DNA from: Phallus indusiatus
Lineage: Eukaryota > Basidiomycota > Agaricomycetes > Phallales > Phallaceae
DNA: 64,000 nt
NCBI GenBank assembly: GCA_027605045.1
Contig: JAQFWX010000157.1
Coordinates: 1-64,000, forward strand
Direction: 5' to 3'
Shown here: positions 38,775-49,072 of the stretch, in pieces
How positions within the stretch are numbered: the stretch's first letter is position 1
Layout of the letters: the number at the start of each line of letters is the position of its first letter
Translations under genes and position numbers: made by a program
Notes under the pieces: model-generated
The model's database searches: none
The model's input: the letters and a program-made list of their open reading frames with translations, nothing else
Told to the model about the DNA's origin: nothing

Positions 38775-39488
38775 TTGTCGATGGAAATTCGGGGCAAATC
38801 TGGGTGCGGGCAACTTGAAAGATTTAAGAAGGATGCTCGATGAACGGAGCATTTGGTATTTGTCACGCGTGACTGTCACCGCTTTATCTTGATTCTTCTC
38901 TCCGGTTGGAGATGCTATCGATTTGTCTCCTATCGAGCTGACATCACGTTGAGTCCAACGAGCTTAAGATGTTATGGTTCCATGAGTTGTGCGTTGTGGC
39001 GATTTATATATCGGTGAAGAGTCAGGGCCTCCATCAAAGGACCCAAATCCCGTTCCTTTGAGTATGATTCGTGCTTTGGAGCCCAAGCTTCCGACCAACG
39101 CAGTTATGTAAAGCGTAGGTACGACTGTTAGCACAATACAATATGCACGTTCAACACAACTTGCAGGGTCTTTGTTACTGATAAAAAAACCAAAAAAAAA
39201 TACAAGAAGGGTGGAGTTTCCCGAGCAATCATAACGTCAACTTGCTACTGGGTTCAAGTATTTTTCGCAAAGAATGATATCAATATCTTGCACCATCTGG
39301 CTGGTGTGTCGGATCTAACTTGAACTTATGATATGAAAGATTATTTTGATTGACTTGCTTGGCAAAAATTTCCCTGTGAAAATGCTTTGAGTTTTCAATT
39401 GGACTGCATATACTGTTTGAAAGTTACAACGTTGAATTGATTTGCTACCTATATACTCCCCCTGGAATCATTGCAAATGAAAATAAAT
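38775..39488. other. Intergenic border between housekeeping block and array
   Basis: 714 bp between the RidA start and the stop of lectin-like gene A1. Contains an A-rich run near 39184-39203. From about 39325 onward the sequence is shared with the 3' flanks of A2 (from about 47157) and A3 (from about 50777), marking the left limit of the duplicated block. Confidence 0.5.
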
Positions 39489-40304
39489 CTACATTACAAC
39501 ACAAGAGTTTTGACTACCAATCTGAATGCGAATGTTAATGCCAGCTTCCTCAGTAGTTCCAGGAACAAATGTGCCATTAGGCTGTACTTTGCCTAAAACA
39601 GTTTTCTTCCCGTTCGAGCTGATTAGTACTAGCGCGCTATTCTCCGAAATCGCCAGTACATTGATATCGCCATCGACCTTAGCATATGCGACGAATCGCT
39701 TTGGAACGACCTTAAAAGTTTCCGGTGCGAGTAAGGTGTCTGACCATTGCTCGCCTTCGAGTGTGAGGTAATGAACGAGATTGTCCTGGGCGATGTAAAA
39801 TAGAATAATATTGTTATTGGCGAGGGCAGCAGACAGTGGAGTCGAAGCAATTGCGTTTGCTGGAAGAGCTTGAGGGGTTGATCCTTGAGTTAAGTAAATG
39901 CGACCGTTGGGGTCCTGGAAAAATATGAAAGGATTCTCTTCTGCGTCGCTGATCGCGGTGACCTGTGCGCTAGGATGGATAGTACTGGAAGGGAATGACT
40001 CGCTATCGGTCCACTCGTCCTCATCTTCGTCGTACTCGAGTACGCGAAGTGTAGATTCGGCGGATACGCATGCAACCAAAGGAAGGCTGGTTTTATTGGG
40101 TATGTAAGAAGCAGAAGAGTTCTCCTTGATGCCATTTGCAACCTTTTGTCGAGGTCCCAGAATTGCGCCGCTGAGGTCTCTGTAGAACAAGGCAGATTCG
40201 TTGTCTTTTTGTTCAACATAGAACAGACGAAGTTCCTGTTCGCTAGCTACATAGCTCCCACCAGCAGAAAGCAAATAGTCGACGCAAATTTGTAATTGAG
40301 CCAT
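39489..40304 (-). CDS. A1: lectin-like beta-propeller with C-terminal CaaX motif
   Basis: Single-exon gene of 271 aa with no signal peptide. Repeated beta-strand units of the kind [hydrophobic]-F/Y-Y-x5-N-x-[LI] are visible (LRLFYVEQKDNESALFYRD, NPFIFFQDPNGRIYLTQGS, IILFYIAQDNLVHYLTLEG). They resemble the blades of fungal fucose-specific (AAL-type) or related propeller lectins. The Arg/Glu fucose ligands of AAL are not clearly kept, so sugar binding is unproven. The protein ends NSCVVM, a Cys-aliphatic-aliphatic-Met box fit for farnesylation and membrane attachment, kept in all three copies. The ATG at 40302-40304 (MAQLQICVDYLLSAGG) is chosen; the in-frame codons upstream have no ATG. A TATA box lies 86 bp upstream. 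Divergent from B1. Confidence 0.7.
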   Translation of the reverse strand: MAQLQICVDYLLSAGGSYVASEQELRLFYVEQKDNESALFYRDLSGAILGPRQKVANGIKENSSASYIPNKTSLPLVACVSAESTLRVLEYDEDEDEWTDSESFPSSTIHPSAQVTAISDAEENPFIFFQDPNGRIYLTQGSTPQALPANAIASTPLSAALANNNIILFYIAQDNLVHYLTLEGEQWSDTLLAPETFKVVPKRFVAYAKVDGDINVLAISENSALVLISSNGKKTVLGKVQPNGTFVPGTTEEAGINIRIQIGSQNSCVVM

Positions 40305-40389
40305 GTTAGAGAAAGAAAGAGTGCAAAAGAGCAAAAGAGATATGCGGTGAACGACCGGCTATGTCCTTCGATCTCGTTCAGCAGTCAGA

Positions 40390-40396
40390 TTTTATA
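40390..40396 (-). promoter_or_regulatory. TATA box of A1
   Basis: Minus-strand TATAAAA, 86 bp from the A1 start. The same box recurs at 48237-48243 (A2) and 51840-51846 (A3). Confidence 0.55.
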
Positions 40397-41218
40397 GTGA
40401 GATAAGCTCTTAGCAAAAATGAAATAATTACCTCTTGAACCTCCGGTAACACCGTGAGCCTTTTCGCAATTTCCCATTGATCTTATGAATTTGGTTAGCA
40501 TGGCAGCGCGAACCTTTTCTTGATTCATCCGTCCGTCAAAAAACGACAGCATGTTCAGATACTGGCAACGGTGCCAGATTAATTAAAAACAATAGAGCTT
40601 CTTTGTGGCCATTATGGTTAAACTCTTTACGGATGTGCTTGATCTGAGGTTATCGTTACAAATGTCAAATTTCTATGTGCCAGTGGGACCGCAACGCTCG
40701 TACCTCTCTATCATGCCCAAATTTAGACGAGCTTGTATTGTCAGTTTCTCATGAATGAGTTTTCGAAATCTGTGTAAGTCACTGCCACTGATCTCGAAGA
40801 ATCGCAGCAAGTCGGTGTTCCATTACTACCGCGGTCAGTTTCCCATTGAGGTCTTTCATCGCTGGAACCAGCGATAAAGCTATTCCCATCAAAGTAACCG
40901 TTAACGTCAATCATCCACTTGAGTCGGAAAGAAGAACATCCAGTGCACCGACTGACAAGCCATTGACAGCGAAGACTTTCAAGAAACTCAACTGTATTGC
41001 CAACTGATGTCACGCGCTACGACTGCGCTACTAGCGCCTTTCCCTGTTTCGAGCCTGTTCCCTTTTCTTCTCACTCGTGCCAATATCGACAAATCATTTC
41101 CCCTCAAAGCTGTGATTTCAACAAAAGATATACCATTATGCTTCTTTTGACGGTGAGCTTGACAAAGCATAAAAAAGATAACTGTGCTCCATGAGAATAT
41201 CTCCAAGCTAGCCGCATC

Positions 41219-42515
41219 ATGTCAGACTCAGAAGACGAGGCAGAGTCGTATCCCGAGTGGTACCATCCCGACCACAGGGTGAAGGATCGCGCTCCACAAC
41301 CCATTGCAGAGTTGCAAGGCCCCACAAGATGGACACCAAACCAATCAACTGTCAAGCTTAAGTTTATCAAAAATGGGCAGCCGGGCGATGGCAACGGATT
41401 CATTGTTCATCTTCCACCGGATGCCGCACCTAACGACCTTGTCATCTTTACTGCGGCTCACAATCTCGCTACTCCAGATCGCGTTACTCAAACTGTGGAT
41501 CGTACTACCAATATGCGAATGTATTTCACTTCGGGCGCTGAAGTAATAGTTGACGAGTCACAAACCTATTTTTGCCCGGATTATGCTTCGAGTTCCAATC
41601 CTGCCTCCGATTATGGTTTTATTCGCGTCCCGAGACCGACGAACGATCCATCTTCTGTCGATTGGGGATTCGGTTTCAGTCTTCAGTTCGCCTATTACCC
41701 TCCAGCCTATGTTCGTTCACTTCATATCGTAGGCTACCCCCCAGATGGTACAGTTCAGGACATGATCGGTCCGCCATTAGGATTCAAGGATACTGAAGTA
41801 GGATACGATATGGATACCGAGCCGGGGATTAGCGGTTCTGCAGTCTGGTTGGTTTATGAGAGAGCACCTGTCGTCGTCGCAATCCAGTACGTGCAATTCT
41901 TGTATCTCTGTGTTGTTCTGAGATTTTTACCTTCAAAGTAATCATGGAAAGAAGAAAGATCTGCCACGTGATTATGGCAAAGGTGCACCCATAACACTGA
42001 AACTTCTTGAGGCTCTATTTCAGTGGCTTAACTCTCCAGAGTCTCTCATCGTTCAAAACAAGAAGCTGAAAGCTGTCGGGAAATCTAAAAACCTGCCTCC
42101 CAATGATGGTCTCTTTTTGTCATTTTCTGCGCCACGTGGACGTGTAAGACTGGGGACAGGATCCTCGTTGGACAGAGTCTTGGTCCAGTCAATACCTGGA
42201 CAAGGAAAATACGGATTCGTTTATGCTTTACGACAGTCAGACAAAGCGAAAAAATGGGTCCAATACAATACCAAGACGAATCAAGTCTTGCTGGATGAAA
42301 AGTTGGGTCGAGACTGTTTTACATTTTGGGGGACGAAGAAGGCTGGTACTGTGGTGCAGGTAGGATTATCGTCACTGTCGGCGAATGACTGGCACATATT
42401 AAAATTGGGAGGAAAATTCGCTACAAAGACTCGAGAATCCCTTGAAGTATACCTCACCGAAAGCGGGGATGAGAACCCTAACCGGGTTAGTATAATATTT
42501 TCTTTTCCGCGATGA
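41219..42515 (+). CDS. B1: cytosolic trypsin/V8-like serine protease with unknown C-terminal domain (3' end shifted)
   Basis: Two exons (donor GTACGTG near 41889, acceptor TTCAAAG near 41939). The acidic N-terminus MSDSEDEAESYPEWYHPDH lacks a signal peptide. The protease domain keeps the chymotrypsin-fold triad: His in VIFTAAHNLA, Asp in ASDYGFIRVPRP and Ser in EPGISGSAVWLVY, with glutamyl-endopeptidase-like spacing. The second half, from PRDYGKGAPITLKLLEALFQ and WLNSPES through FLSFSAPRGRVRLGTGSS, to VQVGLSSLSANDWH, is not recognised. Relative to B2, the 3' end carries one extra T in a short T run near 42493-42496. It therefore ends SIIFSFPR instead of continuing in B2's frame. That may be a real truncation or a miscalled base. 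Confidence 0.72.
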
Positions 42516-42847
42516 GAGGGCTGATAACGTGATAATATAGTTCCCCTTCCTGAAACTTGATTAAGGAGGGAATTCCACGAGCTCAGATAATTTCCTTTTA
42601 GCACTATTACCTGATGTTTTGTACGATTATCCCCGTATTTAAATTATACTGCAATCTGAGAATGTTGTATATTCGAGTGAATTTTGCTGGTCCTCGACTC
42701 TATTATTGAAATTATCATGCATGTACAGGTATAACAAATGATATGTAAAACACAGCTCTCTGGCGATCAAAAAAATTTGTCATATACATTCAAGTGTAGG
42801 ACACTGTCGTGACCATGACTGAACATATCAACTGCATTGCATTAACA
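42516..42847. other. Convergent B1/C1 3' region
   Basis: 332 bp between the B1 and C1 stops. It is closely similar to the 3' flank of B2 (after 50435) and to the region before C2 (52555-52780). No gene is seen. Confidence 0.45.
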
Positions 42848-44327
42848 TCAAAGCCTGGCTAAGAAGCCTCCCCACTTAGAAGGATGTTCTCCAATCTCGG
42901 GCGTTGAGTAAGGGATGGTGCTATAACCGATGCATCTGCTAGTGCGATCTCTTTTTATCCTCACATAGTGATCATACTTACCTACAGTTACTTGAACACA
43001 TCGGAGAGTCTTTATCGTACTAGATAGCTTGGGAAGAGCCGTTTTGATTTCGGGTATGGAGAAAGAATCGGCGAGGTACAAATGTGTAAGCTTGGTACAT
43101 GATTTCAGGGCAACTACCAGAGAATCCTAAAAGTAATACCGTGAGCTATTGAATTCAAAGAAGACAAAACCGAAAATTTAACTGCTTGACCCGGTTTGAG
43201 TGTACCGGTGGTGGTAAAGCTGACTTTTTCTAGACTTGGTGAATTTTCAAAAAAGTAGCCTAATGTCGCAGGGTATGTCGGGAGATAAGGTAATTTGAAC
43301 AGTTCGAAGGTTCGGCATTTTTACTGTCGCATCGATGTCGCGGGTAGCTGTTCGCAGATGGTTGATACGCGATAAGCTAGGTTCGGACAGAAATGAAGAT
43401 ATGAGGAATTTGACTGAAGCATCCCAATGAACGGAGTGCAATAATGGCAGAGCAGGGTCAGGAAGAGTGGGTGGTAGAAACGTGAGCGCACAAGACAGGC
43501 ACTCAAGGCTTCGATGTCTTTCGAAAAAATCGATAGTAATCTTCATCTGTTCGTCAGGAGTCTTATTGCGAGGAAGAAAGATAAGGCACCCTTTCAATGT
43601 TAGACGACGGAGCTTCGTCCAGTTTGCGCGCTTTAGTATTCCCGGACAATGAAATGTGCGATGGGCGGATAAATAGAGGTCTTCAAGATTAGGACAGCGT
43701 TCAATGAGCATATTCTGAGCCGTTTTACAAGGATGATGTAAAGTAACTTTAGTAAGGGATGATAATTGCCATATCTAACGGAACAAGTGAGTAAAGTGAT
43801 ACACGCAAGCTCATTGTGAAAAACAAACTGGGAGAGCTTCTAAGAAGTACTCAAAATGATTCTCCTCTGCATCTTTCGGCCAGTCTAAGCTTGCAAACGT
43901 GTGAACTTGTCGATCAGTGCGCGTGAGATTTCGAAAATCCTTCGGGTACATGATCCCAGCCAAATCTCTCCAGAAGAGGCATATGGAATAATAATTATAT
44001 TAGCAGTGATACTGTAGAACTTGGGAGAGACTGTTCAAAGTGCGTTGTCTTCTTCAACGCACGGGGTAACAAAACGCCGCATTTGTTCTCGTCCACAAGT
44101 TCCAGAGACCGAACACCTCCGGATCCAGCAGAGCGATGGTTAGTAGAAAGATGCTGCCAGACATGTTTTCTGCGTACATCGCAACGAATGCGTCGGTATT
44201 GAATATGGTCAGGTTCAATTAGCGATCGAAGTTTTCGAGAAACTAGTGCGAGAGATAATAAATCTCGAGTCGAGTCGACGTTTGACCAAACGTCGGGGAC
44301 GAGAATAATAGAGTTGGGTGATGTCAT
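42848..44327 (-). pseudogene. C1: decayed F-box-like/LRR gene
   Basis: Copy of C2 (52781-54289) with several independent lesions. The F-box-like segment lacks four residues (VPDVWSNVDS against VPDVWDKIASNVDS). A CAA codon of C2 is TAA here near 43996, right after SSTVSLLI. Two short deletions of about 10 and 13 bp occur near 43885-43940, which change frame. An extra base near 43263 ends exon 2 early (DIRLLF). The C-terminal exon matching HLYLADSFSIPEIKTALPKL remains open. The nonsense change and the multi-base deletions are not explained by base-calling slips, so this copy is probably dead. Confidence 0.8.
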
Positions 44328-44644
44328 AGTGGCATTTTGGATTAATATTCGACATTCTTTTGACATGCATTTTAACAGACGTGAGAGGTGTATGGCATGG
44401 GACCAAATTTTGATTAGTCATCCATTCACGCCCAACAAAACGATGGCCATGCCGCAACCCCAATATTTTGTATGGTCCATATCCATTCTCGACCCCGTTT
44501 CAATTTATGCTATCTCTCGGAGTGATTTGGAAAATGCATAATGGATTGTGTTAAAAGCACACGGCGACTACATATGCTTTGGGCGTTTTCTTATCAGAAT
44601 CACAACGTTTCCAATTGAAATTGTTCAACACCTATTCTACGTCT

Positions 44645-46202
44645 CGTAGTGAAAAGGGCTTTGTCAATAACCTTAACAACCACACTTCAAACCCTCTATC
44701 GTTCGCCTTCATGTACTGAAACATGTCATCAAGCCGGCCGGCACTGATGTAAGTGATTTGACTTATCCTGGCTTCTTCTTGCAAGTCGTTCAAGAATTTG
44801 GTTGATACCAAACATTACCGCATCGTCTTCATAACCCGCCGCTCGTAGACGATCTCTGCATCGAAGGATTCTGTTCTGCATCTCGAGAGGATCCTCGTCA
44901 CTTGGTGCACCGTCCGTAATAATGCATACGAGAACGGGCCGTTTCATTGGAATTGGATTCGTATCGGATTTTTGAGCGATCTTACCGTATACTATTGGTT
45001 TGAGAACCTTTTCTTGAAGGCTGCCAATCTTGGTGCCTCCCCTGGGATAGATCCTGTCAACAGCCTCGACCACTTTTACCTCGTCGTGTCTCTCAGCGTA
45101 AGCTGAGTTGATGAACCGCAATTCAACACTCTTAATGTCATCTGGAACGATTTTGGTGACAATACTCGCAATTCGCTTCACGAGTTCTCCCAAAATCTGA
45201 AATCGCGTCATGGTTTGACCGCCATCCGTTGTACTCATTGAGCCGCTATCGTCCAAGTACAGCACCGGTTCATACAGCGAGAGGATCGTCAATCGTTGAA
45301 TATTCTCGGGCTAGCCGAGGTCGGTGGATGGATCGTCTTCCAGCGCTGCAGCTTTCTTGGCCAATTCCTCGAAAAATTTCTCGCTTCCTTTTGGGATGAA
45401 TGCACTGAGATTCTTCTGTTTTGCGTAATCTGCTGCAAGCGAATTCAGCTGGTCGACAGTGTTAAGTTGAGGGACCTCCTAGAAATTATATTAACCCCTG
45501 TCTTCGCGACACGAAAAAAAATTAACCATTAGGGCCGTGGCCGTGACATCAAAATTTGTAGGTCCACCCATTGCAGATGCTTGATTTGTGATAACTTCAA
45601 TAGTATTGCCCGGAATGTGAACTTTAATGTATGAGACTATTGTCTCCACCAAGCCCGCTATTACCCTCACAATTCGCGATTTCGACATAACGCTAGTGTC
45701 TCCTTGCTTATCCAGCAGGTTCGCAACGCCGCGTCGCTCCGCCAATTCTTTCGCTGTGTCCCATTGAAAGTTCGTTGGGCCGTCGACAGCAGCGCCACTA
45801 GACACAAGTTGGCGAATGATTTTCTCCCCTGAACTTCGGTTTATGAGAGCTGCCATCAACGGTGTATTTCCGTCTTTGTCGCAAACCAAATTGATGTCAG
45901 CTTTTCCCTTGATTAGCTCCGTTATAATTTTGGATTGCGTCTTGTCATCTCCGGCGCCGTTGACGGTAAAAAAGAATGGAGTGCGTTTGTCGGCATCTCT
46001 GTTTGGAAGGGCATCATTATCGAGTAATAGTTTGACAGCATCGGGATGACCGCCATGACAAGCAGCAGAAAGAGGGGTTAGGTTAAATGGTGGAACCAGT
46101 GTCGTCATCTACAATTCCAACACTGTTGATCTCATCTTTGGTATAGGACGAAATAGAATTGGCGGTGATAACACCTAGAAATGCGTCTTGATGAATGCCC
46201 AT
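44645..46202 (-). pseudogene. D1: decayed ankyrin-vWA gene
   Basis: Copy of D2 (54595-56228). An extra A near 46091-46094 shifts frame soon after VDDDTGS. In the vWA exon TDLGKPENI of D2 reads TDLG-stop (TAG near 45313). About 30 bp are missing near 44800, so the tail after INQILERLARRSQ leaves frame. The ankyrin region (TPLSAACHGGHPDAVKLLLD and INLVCDKDGNTPLMAALINR) and the vWA motif VLYLDDSGSM are still readable, so the decay is recent. Confidence 0.8.
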
Positions 46203-47318
46203 GATAGTGGCGAGTGCCGAATTAATTTGAGAGTTGTTCTTTGCAGTGTGCCGACTGATTTTCCTCCTATTTTTAACATCGACTTCTTCAGACTGATTTA
46301 GGCGGATCTACTCGTGCCAAACCTGACAAAAGCTTCGAAGCCCTAAAAGTAGCCCGGTGTTACAACTGTTTTCGTCTTTTTCCCACACTTATGCAGTTGT
46401 ATCCATTCAAATTGCTTATACCTGAATATTGAATACATACTATAGCGTCTTTGATTACCGGGTAGTTGGCATGCATACGTAGCATGATTAGCATTGGTGG
46501 GTGTGCGAATCAATCAATTTATAGATTTCCTCATGTACTACACTAATTAGAAACACAAACTTGAATTTATTTTTTGGAATATGCGCCTGCCCTGTAACCA
46601 GTTTTGGTCAAAGACCTTTCGTCACCTCCATGAAGGCGCCGCAGTCTAAGAAGGATGAAGTTGCCAGATTCTAGCGTCCTCTCTGCGTCTGTTTTACTTC
46701 TATTGTTGTAGCGTTCTGCTTTTTGTCGATGGTCGATATTTCTAGAAAAATTATCTAGTGCTTCTAGAAAGCAAGCAATGAAAAGACCCCTGATAATCAG
46801 TATTGATGCCGTAGGTATTTTCGGGCCTCCGAGTTCTGGAGCCCGCTCACCCGAGCGGTCACCAGCACCTCCCTCCACGCACCGAGCCCGCGTTGGCTCC
46901 GACCCCTCTCACAGGGTCTCTCCCAAGCCCCAAGCAGCGACCAAGTGACTGACGAGGTTGGATCTCATGAGAAAAAGGCACTATTTTAATTCCGGTTGCC
47001 TCCATTTCTGGTATTGCGGCAGAAGAAGCAAAGACCTTGAAATGTCAACTGTGGCAGTTACAGCGTCTATGTAAATCACCTCCAGATCACCTCCAGACTA
47101 CATCAAAGAAGGGCATCTCTGGAAGCGGCTGTACTTTTCTTGATAAGTGAGTGATTTATGATATGAAAGATTATCTTGATTGACTTTCTTGGCAAAGATT
47201 TCCCTGTGAAAATGCTTCGCGCTTTCGATTGGACTGCATATACCGTTCGAAAGTTACAACGTTGAGTTGATTTGCTATCTATATACTCTCCCTAGAATCA
47301 TTGCAAATGAAAATAAAT
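46203..47318. other. D1 upstream flank and inter-unit spacer
   Basis: 46203-46790 matches the D2 upstream flank (56229-56800). 46800-47040 is not matched elsewhere in the window. 47040-47150 matches the start of the next A-side flank at 50660-50770 and contains two copies of an ATCACCTCCAG unit (47080-47099). Short minus-strand frames over 46567-46878 look random. Confidence 0.5.
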
Positions 47319-48137
47319 CTACATTACAACACAAGAGTTTTGACTACCAATCTGAATGCGAATGTCAATGTCACCACATTCCTCAGTATTTCCAGGAACA
47401 AATGTGCCATTAGCCTCTACTTTGCCTAAAATAATCTTCTTCCCGTTTGAGCTGATCGATACTAGTGCACTATTCTCCGAAATCGCTAGTACGTCGATTT
47501 CACCATCGATCTTAGCATATGCGACGAATCGCTTTGGAACGACCTTAAAAGTTTCCGGTGCGAGTAAGGTGTCTGACCATTGCCCGCCTTTGAGTGTGAG
47601 GTAATGAACGAGATTGTCCTGGGCGATGTAAAATAGAATAGGATTGTTATTGGCGAGGGCAGCAGACAGTGGAGTCGAAGCAATCGCGTTTGCTGGAAGA
47701 GCTTGAGGGGTTGATCCTTGAGTTAAGTAAATGTGACCGTTGGGGTCCTGGAAAAATATGAAAGGATTCTCCTTTGCATCGTTGATCGCGGCGACCTGTG
47801 CGCTAGGATGGATAGTACTGGAAGGAAATGATTTGCTATCGGTCCACTCGTCTTCATCTTCGTCGTACTCGAGTACGCGAAGTGTAGATTCGGCGGATAC
47901 GCATGCAACCAAAGGAGGGTTGGTTTTATTGGGTATGTAAGAAGCAGAAGAGTTATTCTTGACGCCATCCGCGACCTTTTTTCGAGGTCCCAGAGTTGTC
48001 CCGCTGAAGTCTCTGTAGAACAAGGCAGATTCGCTGTCTTTTTGTTCAACATAGAACAGACGAAGTTCCTGTTCGCTAGCTACATAGCTTCCACCAGCAG
48101 AAAGCAAATAGTCGGCGCAAATTTGTAATTGAGCCAT
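47319..48137 (-). CDS. A2: lectin-like beta-propeller with C-terminal CaaX motif
   Basis: Single exon, 272 aa, an intact close copy of A1 and A3. Differences are scattered substitutions (for example FSGTTLGPRKKVADGVKNNSS against LSGAILGPRQKVANGIKENSS in A1) plus a D-rich change near the end (EECGDIDIRIQIG). The strand repeats and the terminal NSCVVM are kept. The 5' leader just upstream of the ATG has an expanded AAAAGAGC octamer run (48150-48185), which moves the TATA box at 48237-48243 to 100 bp from the start. Divergent from B2. Substitutions without frame breaks in all three A copies suggest they remain under protein-level constraint. Confidence 0.7.
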   Translation of the reverse strand: MAQLQICADYLLSAGGSYVASEQELRLFYVEQKDSESALFYRDFSGTTLGPRKKVADGVKNNSSASYIPNKTNPPLVACVSAESTLRVLEYDEDEDEWTDSKSFPSSTIHPSAQVAAINDAKENPFIFFQDPNGHIYLTQGSTPQALPANAIASTPLSAALANNNPILFYIAQDNLVHYLTLKGGQWSDTLLAPETFKVVPKRFVAYAKIDGEIDVLAISENSALVSISSNGKKIILGKVEANGTFVPGNTEECGDIDIRIQIGSQNSCVVM

Positions 48138-48236
48138 GTTAGAGAAAGAAAGAGAGCAAAAGAGCAAAAGAGCAAAAGAGCAAGAGATATGCGGTGAACG
48201 ACCGGCTGTGTCCTTCGATCCTGTTCAGCAGTCAGA

Positions 48237-48243
48237 TTTTATA
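48237..48243 (-). promoter_or_regulatory. TATA box of A2
   Basis: Same TATAAAA context as A1, shifted to 100 bp upstream by the octamer expansion in the leader. Confidence 0.5.
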
Positions 48244-49072
48244 GTGAGAAAGCTCTCAGCAAAAATGGAATAATTATCTCCTGAACCACCGGTAACACCG
48301 CGAGCTTTTTCGCAATTTCCCATCGACCTTATGGTACGAATTTGACTAGCATGACATCGCGAACCTTTTTTTGACCCATCCGTCCGTCAAGAAACGACAG
48401 CATGTTCGGATAATGCTAACGGTGCCAGATCGGTTAAAAACAAAAGAGCTTCTTTGTGGCCATCATGGTTAAACCCTTTACGGGATGTGCACGATCTGAG
48501 GTTATCGTTATGTCAAATTCCTATGTGCCGGTGGGACCGCAATGTTCGTGTCTCTCCATGATGTCCATTAAGATTTAGACGATCTTGAATTGCCAGTTTC
48601 ACATGAATGAGTTTTCGAAATATCTGTCAGTCACTGCCACTAATTTCGAAGAATCGCGGCAGCAAGTCGGTGTTCCATTACTGCCGTGGTCAGTTTCCGT
48701 TCAAGTCTTTCATTGCTCCTTCTATCGATGAAGCTATTCCCATCCAAGTAACCGTTAACGTCAATCATCCACTTGAGTCGGAAAGAAGAACCTCCAGTGC
48801 ACCGACCGGCAGGTCACTGACAGCGAAGACTTTCAAGAAACTCCACTGTATCGCCAGCTGATGTCACACGCTACGCGTTTTCCGTCTCTATTGAAAGTTT
48901 CACTTTAAGCTCTTCCCTTTTTTTTTCTCACTCGTGCCAATATCGACAAATCATTTCCCCTCAAAGCTGTGATTCAACAAAAGATATACCATTATGCTTC
49001 TTTTGACGGTGCTTGACAAAGCATAAAAACGATAACAACGCTCCACGAGAATATCTCCAAGCTAGCCGCATC

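Larger units (their letters stand above)
39325..46790. repeat. Duplicated unit 1: A1-B1-C1-D1
   Basis: Full-length version of the repeated block, with four genes: A (minus), B (plus), C (minus), D (minus). Its A-B half matches 47157-50570, its A flank and C-D half match 50777-56800, and parts of its D region match 57787-59400. Limits are approximate, read by eye. Confidence 0.75.

Noticed and set aside
39526..39771. Plus-strand frames antisense to A1 (repeated opposite A2 and A3)
   Set aside because: They recur only because the sense genes are copies. No promoter, splice or family signal.
46567..46878. 103-codon minus-strand frame upstream of D1
   Set aside because: The matching stretch upstream of D2 does not keep the frame, so it is flank sequence, not a gene.
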